A DNA stretch of 64,000 nt from Hanleya hanleyi (GCA_036873755.1 JAVTVY010045407.1:62001-126000); one strand, 5' to 3'; counted from the first letter of the stretch, positions 1 through 11,316 are shown. Numbers and translations are program-made. The notes: a model not told the origin generated them from the sequence alone.

Positions 1-2
1 AA

Positions 3-377
3 GGTGGTGGGGCTACAAATCAACACATCAGCATTACCGTCATGCTGGTGACCGCTAGCGTTGTTAGCTTTTTGCTTGTTTCGCCCAACATGATCTATTT
101 TCTGTATGCGAATAATAATCCGTTGGATGACCGAGCAACACCCGAACAAACGGCAACTCGCATGTTTGTCGACAGCGTCGTCTATTTTTTGGCCAATTTG
201 AATCACGCAATAAACTTTTGGCTCTATGTAATCAGCGGAAGTCGTTTTCGTCGGGCATTCTTTGGCCTTCTAAGGTGTCGAAATGCGAATAAGGCTAAGA
301 AATACGAAAATAAGTCTAAAACCACGGGAGTTACCCAGGTCCACGTGTCACAAAAGTTACAGGAAACCGAAAACTAG
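3..377 (+). CDS. Rhodopsin-family neuropeptide GPCR, C-terminal part (FMRFamide-receptor-like)
   Basis: Open frame running in from the left window edge to a TAG at 375-377, about 124 codons. It covers the end of intracellular loop 3, TM6 (roughly residues 10-35, with the run SITVMLVTASVVSFLLV), a hydrophilic third extracellular loop rich in N, D and P, TM7 and a basic C-terminal tail. The TM7 end reads NHAINFWLY, the variant of the NPxxY motif found in invertebrate FMRFamide-type peptide receptors, followed by a basic helix-8-like stretch (SGSRFRRAFF). Such receptors couple neuropeptide binding at the plasma membrane to G proteins. The ligand cannot be read from this fragment. The 36.7-kb pseudogene is its paralogue, alike through TM6 and the loop sequence NNPLDD. 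The first ATG at 42 lies within TM6, so it is not the start; TM1-TM5 lie outside the window. Confident on family, less so on ligand class. Confidence 0.85.
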   Translation, partial: GGGATNQHISITVMLVTASVVSFLLVSPNMIYFLYANNNPLDDRATPEQTATRMFVDSVVYFLANLNHAINFWLYVISGSRFRRAFFGLLRCRNANKAKKYENKSKTTGVTQVHVSQKLQETEN

Positions 378-476
378 TAATCGGATAGATTGATAACTCT
401 TTGTGAAACAAGATTACGCAGTACTCTCTGTCGAAGAGAAGCATCCATATTTTCCATCTCTGCGTGGATCATAAGC

Positions 477-963
477 TTAACCCTATCTGGCCTGGGCTTT
501 CTGGGACCTGGCCTGGCCTGGGAGGGGGGAGGCGTAATTATTTTTCTGAACCCTAGACTTACAACACTATACCCTTGGGTCTACCAGAAAATGTAAAGAA
601 ATTCAAGATGGCCCCTTTGATGACGTCACAGTAACGGCATTTTTGGATCGATTTTTCGGTCGAATTTTTCGAATTTTTTTTCTCCGCAAAACTGCATGAT
701 AAGTTAGTAAATATTAATGGGATGTGAAATAAAATAGTTTTCGCCCACTTTTCATCGCGGAAAGGGAGAAATTTTGAAGAAATATGACAAAAAACATCAC
801 TTTTCTGGTACCCCACGTGGCTGACATCTTGAATTTACCCATGATCCTCTGCTCGGGGGTTATGCAAATAATCAATAAATCAAAATGACCCCAATATGAT
901 AAAGTATAAAAGCCAAGGAGTTTCATCTCTCCATTTTTTGTCGTTCCGGAGATAGAGCAGAAA
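477..963 (+). mobile_element. piggyBac-like MITE, 3'-truncated copy
   Basis: Begins with TTAA then CCCTATCTGGCC, the same tip (reverse-complemented) as the right end of the complete copy at 12660-13225. It matches that copy in order through a TGACGTCA site at about 619, a T-rich block, a section ending aaataaaatagtttt and the block around gttccggagatag. The other terminus with its TTAA is missing, so it is truncated. It has no coding capacity; the ORFs across it are incidental. piggyBac affinity is inferred from the TTAA target and CCCT...AGGG ends. Confidence 0.6.
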
Positions 964-2009
964 AGCAAAGACTAATTCATTTCACATCAGATGAATATTT
1001 TCTATAGATCGTGCATGGTTTAAAAAGAAACTTGCATAACGTGATAAGGCGTCACTGCTACCAATGCGTCCATCTTGGAATTATTCACAGGGTCTGGTAA
1101 AGCTTAATTTAAATATATAATGTGGTGAGTTGCAGTTCCCTACTAACATGACTGAGAAGGACAACGAAGACCCACACATCGCCCAGACGAGACAGAGTCA
1201 ATCTGTCGTACTTACTCAGCGTCTAGTGTCAAAATAAACGTTCACTCTCAGTTTGGCGTTTTTGATAAAAATTAGGTTGATTTCCATCTAAATTGTGTAA
1301 TGTTATAGAAAATATCTTTTTTTTCACGAATATTGTAACTGTGTTGTTTTACATCCGTTATGTTACAACATCATCAATATTATCATCATTAATATAACAG
1401 CCACCATATCAGTGATATCGTAACCGATAAGCTATTGTAATATCAAGTAAAGCTTTCGCAACAGTTTAACCGATATTCGCAAATGTCATAACCGGTATTT
1501 TTCTGAATAATATTTTGTAGATTTGTAGATTGGTACATGTGTTATTATCAAGCTAGTTCAGTTTATAAAGGGTGTTGTTTTGACTTTATTCTATAGTATT
1601 GAAGCTATAGAATATGTATCATGATGTTTTTCCCTAGATGTTTAATAACAAAATGTCATGTTCCTGAAGCACGTTCTGAGATAACTCGTATTCAATATAT
1701 ATTGTTATTTATGAACTACATATACAAGTCTGTTTTTTTCGTATTGTCTTCAGTATTGCAACCCGTTACACGGATAGTTTTGATATCCCCAAATATTATC
1801 TTCATTATGTGCGCCCTGGCTTGATATGTTCCATTTACCATTAAATCACAACTGTTGGTACTTATTTCATCCTTGTGTTCTATCGTACATTTGATGAAGC
1901 TGTTTGTTACTCCTGGGAACTGTCTGCAAATTCGGGATAGTCATGTAATTGAGAAACAATTTATTATCTCAACGTATAATACGCTTTTCCTTGTGGTCCA
2001 ATATTATGA
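964..2009. other. No recognisable gene or element
   Basis: About 1 kb of AT-rich sequence between the truncated MITE and the palindrome at 2.0 kb. The short open frames show no domain, motif or splice context that I recognise. Confidence 0.5.
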
Positions 2010-2148
2010 GTTATCCAGTGTCGGGGAGTAGGATACGGGAATTTATCCTGTTTTCTGGCGAAAATACCCCACGACCGCGAAGCGGGATTAGGGTATTCGC
2101 CAGGAAACAGGATAAATTCCCGTATCCTACTTCCCAACACTGGATAAC
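2010..2148. repeat. Near-perfect palindrome (foldback element)
   Basis: Two arms of about 60 bp, from gttatccagtgtcgggg to the matching ccaacactggataac, fold on each other with only a few mismatches. They enclose a GC-rich loop of about 20 bp (acgaccgcgaagcgg). Transcribed, it would form a long hairpin. No terminal motif or target duplication places it in a superfamily. Confidence 0.85.
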
Positions 2149-2486
2149 GAAGTTATTTCTACGAGCAGCCTTTTAAACTCTGGAAAGAGACGTAGTAAAC
2201 CGTGTCTAACACTTGCTAACTAAATACGAAAAAAGTGAGAAGGAAATCCATATTTCTCTACCTCCTAAAGGTCCGCATGGCGAACAACTGGTTCCATAAA
2301 AATACAAGCTGAAAAAAAGAAATCGACGAACAAATAAAGTTCACATTGGAGGAATTGAGAAACAGTCAGTTGCCGTTCTTAGACAGTCCCATAACAGTTC
2401 AAAACAGCGACTCATTTGCCGTTGCTGTGTGCCGAAAACCCCACATGGATCAGTGCCCGGCGCCGGTTTGATTCCCAAGAGTACAG

Positions 2487-2870
2487 ATTACAACACATAT
2501 AAGGGAAGTGGGAAGAGGTGCCGACATACTGACAGAACCACATGATTTCACAGTATATTCTTTCGGTTAACCTATTCTAAAGAACATACCAAGAATCTAG
2601 CGAATCGTGATAAGTGTTGTATCTCAGGTACGCTTTTATTGTACCTGTTCATGTGGCAACTTGGATGACATGACCACACGGCCCCTGGCACCGGCATAAG
2701 CGGTATTAGATACAAATCTAGAGGGCTATGATGGAAATGCTCTGACAACTCCTATACTGGTAACTGATGAGCTGTGTCGCTGGGACAACTCATACACTGG
2801 GGATTGGTGAGCTGTATCGTCGTCAGATGACAATGACGGCATTTACACAAAAGACAAGTCTGTAAGGCCC
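2487..2870 (+). repeat. Dispersed repeat, unsplit copy
   Basis: This stretch recurs inverted in two pieces: 2487-2693 matches 42737-42943 and about 2690-2870 matches 38562-38702. Its first 150 bp also recur at about 2995-3140 in the same orientation. No coding frame is evident. It matters as the uninterrupted reference for the 4-kb insertion at 38.7-42.7 kb. Confidence 0.75.
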
Positions 2871-2994
2871 GATGTCGACACAGCATCAACTTCCCACAAA
2901 GCCAACATATATCAAAGACCAAAAGGTCTGTACAGGGAGCGGGCCTCGGTGACGAAACGTCCACCAGCAGAAGCTCGCCATATACAAGTAAAAA

Positions 2995-3145
2995 TTACAA
3001 CACACATTAGGAAAGTGGGAAGAGGTGCCGACATACTGACAGTCACATGACTTCACAGTATAGTTTTCTGGTTAACCTACTCTAAAGCACATACCAAGAA
3101 TCTAACGATTCGTGATATGAGTTGTATCTCAGAAACTGGAGTCAT
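2995..3145 (+). repeat. Second copy of the 2.49-kb repeat block
   Basis: Shares the order attacaacac, gtgggaagaggtgccgacat, acatgacttcacagtat and aagaatctaacg with 2487-2630, with scattered changes and small indels. About 300 bp of sequence without similarity to it separates the two copies. Confidence 0.7.
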
Positions 3146-3387
3146 CCGTGAACTGATAGCATTATCTTAAAGAAGGCCCGTCAAAAAGAGCACACCCACT
3201 TGAAGCAAGCCTTGCACCAGCGGAGGTATAAAAAATGGACTTTTCACAGAGCTGAAACAAAGGATCCCAATAGTCTCGACGGCCTGCCTTTTTCAGTGAC
3301 TATGGCATAGTGACCTACTTCTGTTCAAGATGCAAAATACGTTCCGGGGTGCACTTGTCCATCATGAAGATAAACCACAGAAATAGA

Positions 3388-3611
3388 AATATTTTTTATC
3401 ATTTAGAAAGTGATCGTATAACAGTATTTTCGTTATTTGGGATAACACTTTCTTAGAATAGCACAAATTCTAGTGCTGGGGTCGCTGGTTCGAATCCCGC
3501 ACGGGACTCGACCAAATTTTCAGCACTAGAATTTGTGCTATTCTAAGAAAGTGTTATCCCAAAATAACGAAAATACTGTTATACGATCACTTTCTAAATG
3601 ATAACAAATAT
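3388..3611. repeat. Hairpin: inverted SINE body with tRNA 3' half in the loop
   Basis: A 90-bp left arm (3388-3477) is the near-exact reverse complement of 3522-3611. The 44-bp loop (3478-3521) is the 3' half of a tRNA-like sequence including the B-box core ggttcgaatcc. The right arm is the first unit of the tandem series that continues to 4150, so the structure arose from an inverted insertion or duplication of the same repeat. Confidence 0.8.
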
Positions 3612-4150
3612 ATCTATTCAGCTTTGGGAGCTGTGTCATTACGTTCATCAGAGGCGTACTGTATGTTCGCTTTCAAGACTACCGGTCTGCTATCTCCTAT
3701 TTTTGTGGGAGGTCCGTTGGCAGAGTGGTTTAGATCGCCGACATACAGTGCTGGCGATTAGGTGCCTGACTCTGGGGTCGCTGGTTCGAATCCCGCACGG
3801 GACTCGACCAAATTTTCAGCACTAGAATTTGTGCTATTCTAAGATAGTGTTATCCCAAAATAACGAAAATACTGTTATACGATCACTTTCTAAATGATAA
3901 AAAATATATCTATTCAGCTTTGGGAGCTGTGTCATTACGATCATCAGAGGGGTACTGTATGTTCGCTTTCAAGACTACCGGTCTGCTACCTCCTATTTTT
4001 GTGAGAGGCCCGTTTGCCGAGTGGTTTAGATCGCCGACATACAGTGCTGGCGATTAGGTGCCTAACTCTGGGGTCGCTGGTTCGACCAAATTTTCAGCAC
4101 TAGAATTTGTGCTATTCTAAGAAAGTGTTATCCCAAAATAACGAAAATAC
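3522..4150 (+). mobile_element. Tandem tRNA-derived SINE units
   Basis: A unit of roughly 290-300 bp beginning agcactagaatttgtgct is present about twice, with a third partial start at about 4096. Each full unit carries an AT-rich body followed by a tRNA-like segment. Sequence identity between units is very high apart from a 19-bp deletion across the T-arm of the second tRNA-like segment. Head-to-tail SINE multimers of this kind can arise by repeated insertion or unequal exchange. Confidence 0.7.
3709..3805 (+). tRNA. tRNA-like segment of SINE (type II, Ser/Leu-like), not a functional tRNA
   Basis: The 5' GAGGTCCG and 3' CGGGACTC can pair as an acceptor stem with one mismatch. An A-box-like ttggcagagtggtttagatcg and a B-box ggttcgaatcccg are in place, and the length of nearly 100 nt suggests a long variable arm. 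The anticodon arm is not convincing, so I read it as a SINE head. The sister copy at about 4004-4088 has lost part of the T-arm. Confidence 0.5.
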
Positions 4151-6546
4151 TGTCACTGTCACTGAAATAGAAGTCTAGTGGAATAGTACACGGAATACGA
4201 TGCTAGAACTGCACATACATGTACGCATATTTTGGTTAAACAAGATAACCCACAAAAACCATATGAACCAGCAAAGACGAACAATCTGTAGGGGCAACAC
4301 ATATGTTGAAGACGGGGGATTCTTTCGATTTTTGGCAATCGCGAAATTGATACCTTCGATTTAGGCTTTCCAGCGAAGAATGTGAGATAGTCTGGAACAG
4401 AAGTATTTGTGAAACAGTAACCGATTCTAATAAAGCGTATATGGATTTTTTTTTCAGATATGGAATTTGGGAGTAACCGACATTTGCCGTCCGCGAAGTA
4501 TGGCACACTATTGAATCAACTGGTTAATCTCTGAATATTTTTGAAGTTTCAAACTTTAGGTAATTTGAGACGTCTCAGTTCTGCAGGCGCACTTTCTAGA
4601 ACTGGGGATCCACCATATATGTGATGTCATCATGTCGATCGTCTTGAATATTGTTACTTTTTCTGACATTGTTTGATCCCAAGATATACTGTGGGAACTT
4701 TCAATCCCCAAGCCCAAGGAAAAAGACACATATTTAAGGGGAGTCCAAATGGTTCCACATCAGGCCTGGGTAGGCTCAAATCGCCAGCTCACCATGGTCA
4801 CACTGATAGGGCCTGTTACCCCAAATTCCAGCCATATGCACATAAAGAAATCAAGCTAAATAAGCCCAAGGATTTGTAAAATGATACATCATGATGACCT
4901 GTGTGAAAGGAATTCATGTTGCTGGAAATCATGTCATTTTCATGTGTTCCTCTTTAGGAAAATATGTAGCTGTGTTAGAAGAGAGAACTGGGCATTCATT
5001 CATACCGAACAATCTTTCCTTTCACACATGATTTTAAGAAACAAAGACGGGGCGAAAAAAGAAATAACAAATAGTTGTCTTACCAGCTAGTATGCGAGGA
5101 CCACAAACATCCACAGAATGGAGAAAGAAGTGTAGGGGGGATTGGGGTACAGTGGGACAAGCCGTCTAGCTCCTAGGTTAAGTACGAGGCACATACTATA
5201 TTATCAGCAGGAAACTACCATCTCGATACATATATTGATTACAAATAAAAACTATCATTGAAAAATAATTAGGGGCAAAAAAAAATGTTTTTGAGCAGTC
5301 CAAGTCAATTTTTAGGACTGAGGATGAGATTTTGTTATACCAAGTTTTCAGCAGTACTTCATTGCTGTTTTTACTGCTGAGAAATGATGGACAAAGGCAC
5401 AATTTAAATTAGATCGATTTATGATATCTACAGCTGTTACACTGTTGACCGTATGCAATTTTAATGTGGCAAACCGCGAAACTTGAGGTAAAACAACACC
5501 CCCTGAACGGAAAAAGTAGAAAACACGTCTGCTACTTGATCTTACATCAACCTTAATTCAAACCACTAATTGTGTGGCTTGGCAAATCAAAATCCTGATT
5601 AACCGTGAAATGTGAACGTTGTCCATCCTGGAATTTAACACTCGTCCAGTTCTTGATTAGACAAGAATAGAATTGAATGTTGGTCTAGGAGGTGAACGTG
5701 TATATTTTTTTGTACTCGGGTCTGTAATCCGGCTGGTATAGGTGTATGCCACCTGTTTGGATTCCCATGTGTGTATGCATACATGCATGCAAAATCAGAA
5801 TAAATAACTAAATACCGTTCCTCCACGAAAACACATAGCGACATAAAGCGTTTGCAAGTGGAAAATAATCACAATCATATGCTCGGTGTCGGCAGCCGCA
5901 GTGAATATGATCGCAACAAATCTCATTTATTCTGCCAGGTTACTGACAACAATCCATATAAGCAGATTCGACCAGGTCAGTTGGTTCATACTAAAGATGA
6001 CAGATTATAACTCTCTTTGCAGATCAACGTGTACTACTCTGTTTCCCAAATGAAGCGTAGTTCCGTCTATTGACGCCTGATAGTAATATGAGAAGAACAA
6101 GTCTTAATCCGCTTCAGAATACATGTAGTAGTCTTTCTTCGGTCGGATCAGAAAGTCGGATCAGCATATTGAGAGCGCGAATGTAGGTAGTCTAGCATTC
6201 AATGAGTTACTCTATTTACAGCTTCCAGTGTTTCCATCCTGACTTATTCAATAAATAATGCATAAAATATTGGGTGACGTGGTCAGAAAATGCATACACT
6301 ATTAGGTGACAATCTATAGGTATTTTGAAGTGTGCTGAAAGCCAATAGACTGATTGACCTGGAGTAATTCTAATTTAAGTTGTCTATATTTTTCTTCTCG
6401 CTCTCCTATTAATACAAGACACCGAAAACACATCGACTAAATTATTCCAATTCGTGTGTTTAATTAGCAAGGTGTTCCTCAAAAGATTTTTGTATTCACC
6501 TGCTAAACCGACGTTATATAACACCATCATATGATCTGATCATATT
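4151..6546. other. No recognisable gene
   Basis: About 2.4 kb of AT-rich sequence with only short open frames. A homopurine A run lies at about 5277-5285. No transposon terminus, RNA gene or protein motif was recognised. Confidence 0.45.
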
Positions 6547-6556
6547 CATTCTTCGT

Positions 6557-6783
6557 CTTTATTGCACCATGTAAGCGTCTTGTCTGTGTCTTGTGCGCTG
6601 TCTTTAGTCATGTTAGTGTTTTATAGGGTGGATGGAGGGTGTCTGGTTCCATGCTGCTTCAAAGATTTCTTCTTTGAAGTAGCAGGAACACAACTGGGCT
6701 GGGTGGTGCTTAGTTGGTTCGTCGTGATATAGCTGAAATATTGTTGAAAGCGACGTTAAATTCTATTCACTCACTCACTCACT
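6557..6783 (+). mobile_element. SINE-like element with LINE-type 3' tail and 10-bp target duplication
   Basis: A 227-bp element begins ctttattgcacc and ends in cgacgttaaattctattcactcactcactcactc. The flanking 10-mer cattcttcgt at 6547-6556 is repeated exactly at 6784-6793, a clean target-site duplication. The 3' domain (gtcgtgatatagctgaaatattg) is shared with I-type LINE 3' ends elsewhere in the window. A short hairpin (gcttcaaagatttcttctttgaag) sits in its middle and is absent from the copy at 32.3 kb. No tRNA promoter boxes are obvious, so it could also be a 5'-truncated LINE 3' end. Confidence 0.75.
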
Positions 6784-6793
6784 CATTCTTCGT

Positions 6794-7334
6794 ACACTAA
6801 GTCCACACTCGATGTGTTATTTCATTGTCCTATCTTCTTCTGTAACAGTTTAATTGAACAGTTCTTATGCATATTTTTCAAATCCTAGCTTTCTAAAATC
6901 TTGCAATTTGTTGATCGTGATTTTCTCCCTAGATATTGCTTTATCATTCGCTTTCTTCAAAGTGAAGAGAAATTTACGACAAACAAGCCGACTACTATAT
7001 CTAACTATCTCTTATGGATAGTTAAATTCCGAAAAGATCTGCATATGGTGCATATATCTGGTTCATGTTTGATCTTGAACATATTTGTGATTGCAAATTC
7101 TATCCTCACCAACGTTTGCCGCCTGTGAAATCATGGTGAACCCGAATAGCGGTATGGCAAAACAGGGGGCACTGGTGACTACATCTCCTCTCTAACGGCA
7201 CCACATCATTACCGAAGCGAATACAGCCGATGACGGTCCGCTCTGGTGCACCTGCCGTTATGGTACCAACTCCGCTCTGGTACGGCTAGGGTACCTTTCC
7301 GAATAAGACATTGTCGCCGCTATGGTACCATACA
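6794..7334. other. No recognisable gene; GC-richer patch near 7.14-7.32 kb
   Basis: Contains several near-repeats of the string tatggtacca and ctctggt(a/g)c between 7.14 and 7.33 kb. I do not recognise an element or gene. Confidence 0.4.
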
Positions 7335-7470
7335 AGCGTCTAGTCCGTCATTCAATATTCAGCCGTCGTCCATTAAAGAATTTCCACGTCCATAATCCAA
7401 AGACCCAATTCATATAATAACATTAGCGCCAAATTAATAGGATAAATCATGGTATACAAACAACTGGCTA
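7335..7470 (+). repeat. Dispersed repeat (acaagcgtctagtccgtcat family)
   Basis: Shares about 130 bp in order with 40546-40680, including ccagccgtcgtcc-like and cgtccataatccaaagac segments. About 45 bp of its start also occurs at 17436-17482 inside the Tc1 element, and inverted at about 10795-10845. No coding content. Confidence 0.7.
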
Positions 7471-7626
7471 ATTTCCTGCAAGAGAGAAGCGGTCAACAGT
7501 TTTCTATGCTGCAAGTAATTAAGCAAGACATCATGGTTTTCCAAATATATCAAATCCGTATCGCTGATCAGTATTGTTAATCCATATGATGTGCGTTGTA
7601 CAGTCGTTATCAGTATTCATATCAGT

Positions 7627-7815
7627 GTTCTGTGTAAGTAATATAAAGTCTTTGTTCGAATAATGAAAGATGTTCATACTGGAGAATGACTGGAGAATGC
7701 TATCAACATGTAGAATCCATTATTGCGTAACAAATAATGACAGCTGTAGGACTCACGACGCTTCGCGTCTGAAGAATCATCCAAACATCCAAGAAGCCCG
7801 GGTGATTGTTATTAA
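7627..7815 (+). repeat. Left member of a 190-bp direct repeat
   Basis: tgtgtaagtaatataaagtctttgttcg onward matches 9112-9295 with a small indel and a few substitutions. The two copies flank about 1.3 kb. Similar spacing occurs with LTR-like or Penelope pseudo-LTR repeats, but no terminal dinucleotide or primer-binding motif is evident. Confidence 0.7.
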
Positions 7816-8234
7816 AAAAGAACAAAAAAACAGATTGTAGATTAAAATCTACGGGAGACGTTTGGATCATTGCGCTCTTGCAGCTTGGACACAGGTGCCC
7901 CATTATCTTCAGAACTAAAAAATTCGACAACAGCTACAACTTCCAGAAGGAAGGAAATTAGGACTCCCGTGAATGAATAGCATCTGATATATCTTGATGG
8001 GAAAAATGTGTCATATTTTGTGTCAAGATTAGTACAGATGTTAGCAATAAATCAATAATTTATACCTATCCTAAAGACCGAGACTGTGAGGACAACCGAA
8101 ATTACATGTCAAATGCATGTAAAGATACATAAGGACGGGAAATAGATTATATCATGCTCTTTAATAACATCTCATATAAGTTACCTGTAAATAATTGGGA
8201 TTAAAGTTACAAATTTCGCAGTCCCGTTCTATTC

Positions 8235-8519
8235 TTGGTGTTATGCGATCGCTTGACAGTGCATGAAAAGATAGCATTTAAAGTTTGGAAAAACGCCAGT
8301 GGATCTGTATATTATAACCCTATCGATTTGGAATATTTGTATGATGAATCTTCAGGAGCCTGGCCGCAAGCTATCTATCAGTGTTTCTATATGTATTTGC
8401 AAATACAACCAGACCCGACACTGATTTCATGCGACACTGTCCCTACCGCTAGTTTGAAAAATATGTTAATGAGAACAGTGAACAGGAATGCAACAAAATA
8501 TGCGTTGTGTACTCACTAG
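8235..8519 (+). other. Unidentified 94-codon open frame between direct repeats
   Basis: An ORF of 94 codons from an ATG-like start at 8235 to a TAG. It has a mixed composition with motifs such as VYYNPIDLEYLYDES, no signal peptide, no zinc motif and no transmembrane segment. It lies between the two 190-bp direct repeats. It may be a chance frame; nothing in the sequence shows it is expressed. Confidence 0.15.
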
Positions 8520-9111
8520 TTGTTTTCCATCATATATCTCTATTTCCGTGTCGCAATATCCATCTCGAACACTTATAGTACACACAATCAGTGGTACAGA
8601 CCCCGCGGTCATCACGTATGGTGGATATAAGTCCATGTTAAAGTCTCCAAGTGACAGTTTCGCAACGTATATAGAGACAAACCTATTAAAGTAATGGTCG
8701 AAACACTAAAATCGATCGGTACCCAAGCGGTCATGGCTGTGTGTTTACATTCTGGCAGACGACACACGGAGCGCACTTTGGTGACGTATAGATGAAACGT
8801 CATAACTGTCAGGTCATATCAAGGGAGGTCATCGGTGCATACAGTGCTTTGTTATGATATTTACATGCAGTAAAATCTTGGAATAGTTCTTCATCTGAAT
8901 AAAAAACGCGTGCTAAGTTAAACTTATAATTACTCATATTATAGAAAAAAATATTTATTACCAACAACCTGGGATTAAACTAAATATGGATAAAAAACTT
9001 GGCGGAAAATCGCCATAATTTGGACAACTTTTGTAATTTTAATGTCAAATCCATCAATCTATCAATTGAGTAAAACGTTACACACCATATATTGGGGTAA
9101 AACTCGACCAT

Positions 9112-9295
9112 GTGTAAGAAATATAAAGTCTTTGTTCGAATAATGAAAGATGTTTATACTCTGAAGATGTTAGTGACTGGAGAATGCTATCAACATGTAG
9201 AATTCATTATTGCGTAACAAATAATGACAGCTATAGGACTCACGACACTTCGCGTCAGAAGAATCATCCAAACATCCAAGAAGCCCAGGTGATTC
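9112..9295 (+). repeat. Right member of the 190-bp direct repeat
   Basis: Same sequence as 7627-7815 up to the string ccaagaagccc(a/g)ggtgatt, after which the two diverge. The decayed Penelope-like reverse transcriptase starts about 450 bp downstream. Confidence 0.7.
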
Positions 9296-9800
9296 CAGGG
9301 ATATCTTTGTATACAGTCCAGTCAGATACGCCGCTACAATCCCCTATCATCATTTCACGATTACTTCGTGTTCAAGAACAAAATGACTTATTTACGTCTC
9401 ACCCACAGTATACATCATAAACATGCGAATATAAGCCACTTAACAAGCCTTATTGTGAGATATAAAATTTAGAATATAAATCGTACACAACAGACGGATT
9501 AAGTATATAGCATACTTTTATTCCGTTCAAAGAATTAAAAACTAGATTTTAGAACCTAATTTCGTAGGAAAGTCATTGGATAAAATACTATTTAGAGTTA
9601 CATATTAACGGCGAGGGATGCGTCTCCCCCTTACCGTCTTGTTAGATAATAGTACTTGCGATCTATTTGATGATAGTTTGACACTTGATCATGAACTGTA
9701 AGTCTATTAGTTGCTATTTGGGATGTTATATTGCCAGAAAGCGGCCGATTTATTCCTATTATCCGAAATTGAACATTGAACAGACAGGCCAAGAAATGGC

Positions 9801-10490
9801 ATGACAGTCACTAGGTCAGGATCACTACTGCTCGAAAACGATATCATTCATCGTTCTTGGGATACTTCTTTGTTTATAAAATTTATCGAATTTCTCATTT
9901 ACAATATCTATGAGAAATTCAGCAATGTCATGTACCAGCAGCTCGTATGCATCCCAATGGGTAGAAATTGTACATCACTTTTGGCAGACCTATACATGTT
10001 CTCGTATGAATACACATATATGAAGAAATTGTCAAAAGATAACCATTATCAATTCCGTTCTTTCTCATTCACCAAACTTTATATGGACGATCACCAAGTA
10101 CTGGATAATCCCCGTATTAGCGACCCTGCGGGGCATATATATACCCCCTCCTTCGTTGTATTTTAAGGAAACCACTGATAGTCCAGAGGGAACATCCTTT
10201 ACAAGAAAGATCAGGGCTTTCTCTCACATCGACTCTTCGACAAGACAGACGATTAAAATTAAACATATTTAAATACCCATTTCTGGATAGCAATATTCCA
10301 GAAGGATTTGCATACTAGGTATACATATGTCGCCTGCTAGCATCTACTGGATCATGTGCAGCCTGTGGCGATTTTAATCGCCACATAATAATATTGCAGA
10401 AGCTTGTCAAACACGGCTATACCACCAACTCCTCCATTCAAGGTTTCTCAAATTATGTGATAAATATCGTACACTGACGGCAAAATACGA
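9801..10490 (+). pseudogene. Penelope-like reverse transcriptase, decayed
   Basis: The frame from 9801 to 10166 holds FLIYNIYEKF, then CIPMGRNCTSLLADLYMFSYE and, after FSFTKL, the catalytic YMDD. This order (IPMG-NC-LLADL-YSYE followed by Y-x-DD and NPR) is that of a metazoan RT family I assign to Penelope-like elements. Homology continues past the stop at 10164: another frame reads KYPFLDSNIPEGFAY, then a stop in place of the expected glycine, then VYICRLLASTGSC and LQKLVKHGYTT. At least one frameshift and in-frame stops make it non-functional. No GIY-YIG domain was found. Family assignment is moderately sure; RT identity is strong. Confidence 0.7.
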
Positions 10491-11067
10491 TCTTAACGTG
10501 CAAATCTCTGGCGCTACGTTTCTTAACCTGTGACTAATTCCGCTTAACCCAAGGGTTATGGACCGTTTGAATAACATTTGGTTTACACTTCATGGTGTTG
10601 AACTGAACAGGCACAATCAAGGCGTGACTGGGGTACATACTATGTAAACGCATTTTCGAGTAGATCATCAGGTCATCATTGGAAACTGTTGATCGTTTCT
10701 CACTTCTTGGCAATCATCTTGTGTTTTTATTATTTTTATTTCATACACATTTTGAATTGGTACTAACTGTCATACGAATCTGGAATTTTCCAATATTGAC
10801 GCGGAAATTCTTTTACGGACGACGGCTGGATATTGAATGTCGTATCTGATGCTCGCTAAGACATCAAACCATGCGCTCGATGATTGTGAAGCACTCAATT
10901 ATCCATGTGATATTTTTTACGATTTCTAAATGTGAGCACAGCGAGGGCCTCACGTGTCCGTTCTTTAATAACTCAGTTTCATTTAGTTCCTGGTGAAATA
11001 GTAAGTCGTATCCTGTTCATCCTACCAGTGATGAAGGATCATCATGTCCCCCTCCCACTCAAATTTA
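10491..11067. other. No recognisable gene; holds an inverted fragment of a dispersed repeat
   Basis: About 10795-10845 is the reverse complement of the start of the 7335 repeat (ttttacggacgacggctgga). The remainder shows no gene. Confidence 0.45.
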
Positions 11068-11316
11068 AGGTCATTTTAAGCCTATTTGCATAACCAACAG
11101 AGTGAAGGATCATGGGTAAATTCAAAAGGACGGCCATGTGGGGGTATCAAAAATGTGATTTTTTCGTCATTTTTCCTGCTTTCTTCAAGGCAAATTGGAC
11201 AAAATCTATTTTATTTCACATTAGACTATTATTTGCTAATTTATGATGGAATTTTAATAAGATAACCGATGAATAAAAATTCGAAAAATCTGACTGAAAA
11301 ATCTACCAATTTGAAC
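11068..11316 (-). mobile_element. piggyBac-like MITE, internal fragment
   Basis: Matches the middle of the 12660-13225 element in the same orientation (catttt-agcctatttgcataacc, catgggtaaattcaaaa, aaaaatctgactgaaaaatc). Both ends are missing and divergence is greater than in the other copies. Confidence 0.6.

Noticed and set aside
3712..3810. A functional tRNA-Ser/Leu gene
   Set aside because: The anticodon arm does not fold convincingly, and the segment is repeated as part of a SINE unit with a deleted sister copy.
8235..8519. Real gene between the 190-bp repeats
   Set aside because: Length is near chance for this composition, with no motif, splice signal or second copy to support it.
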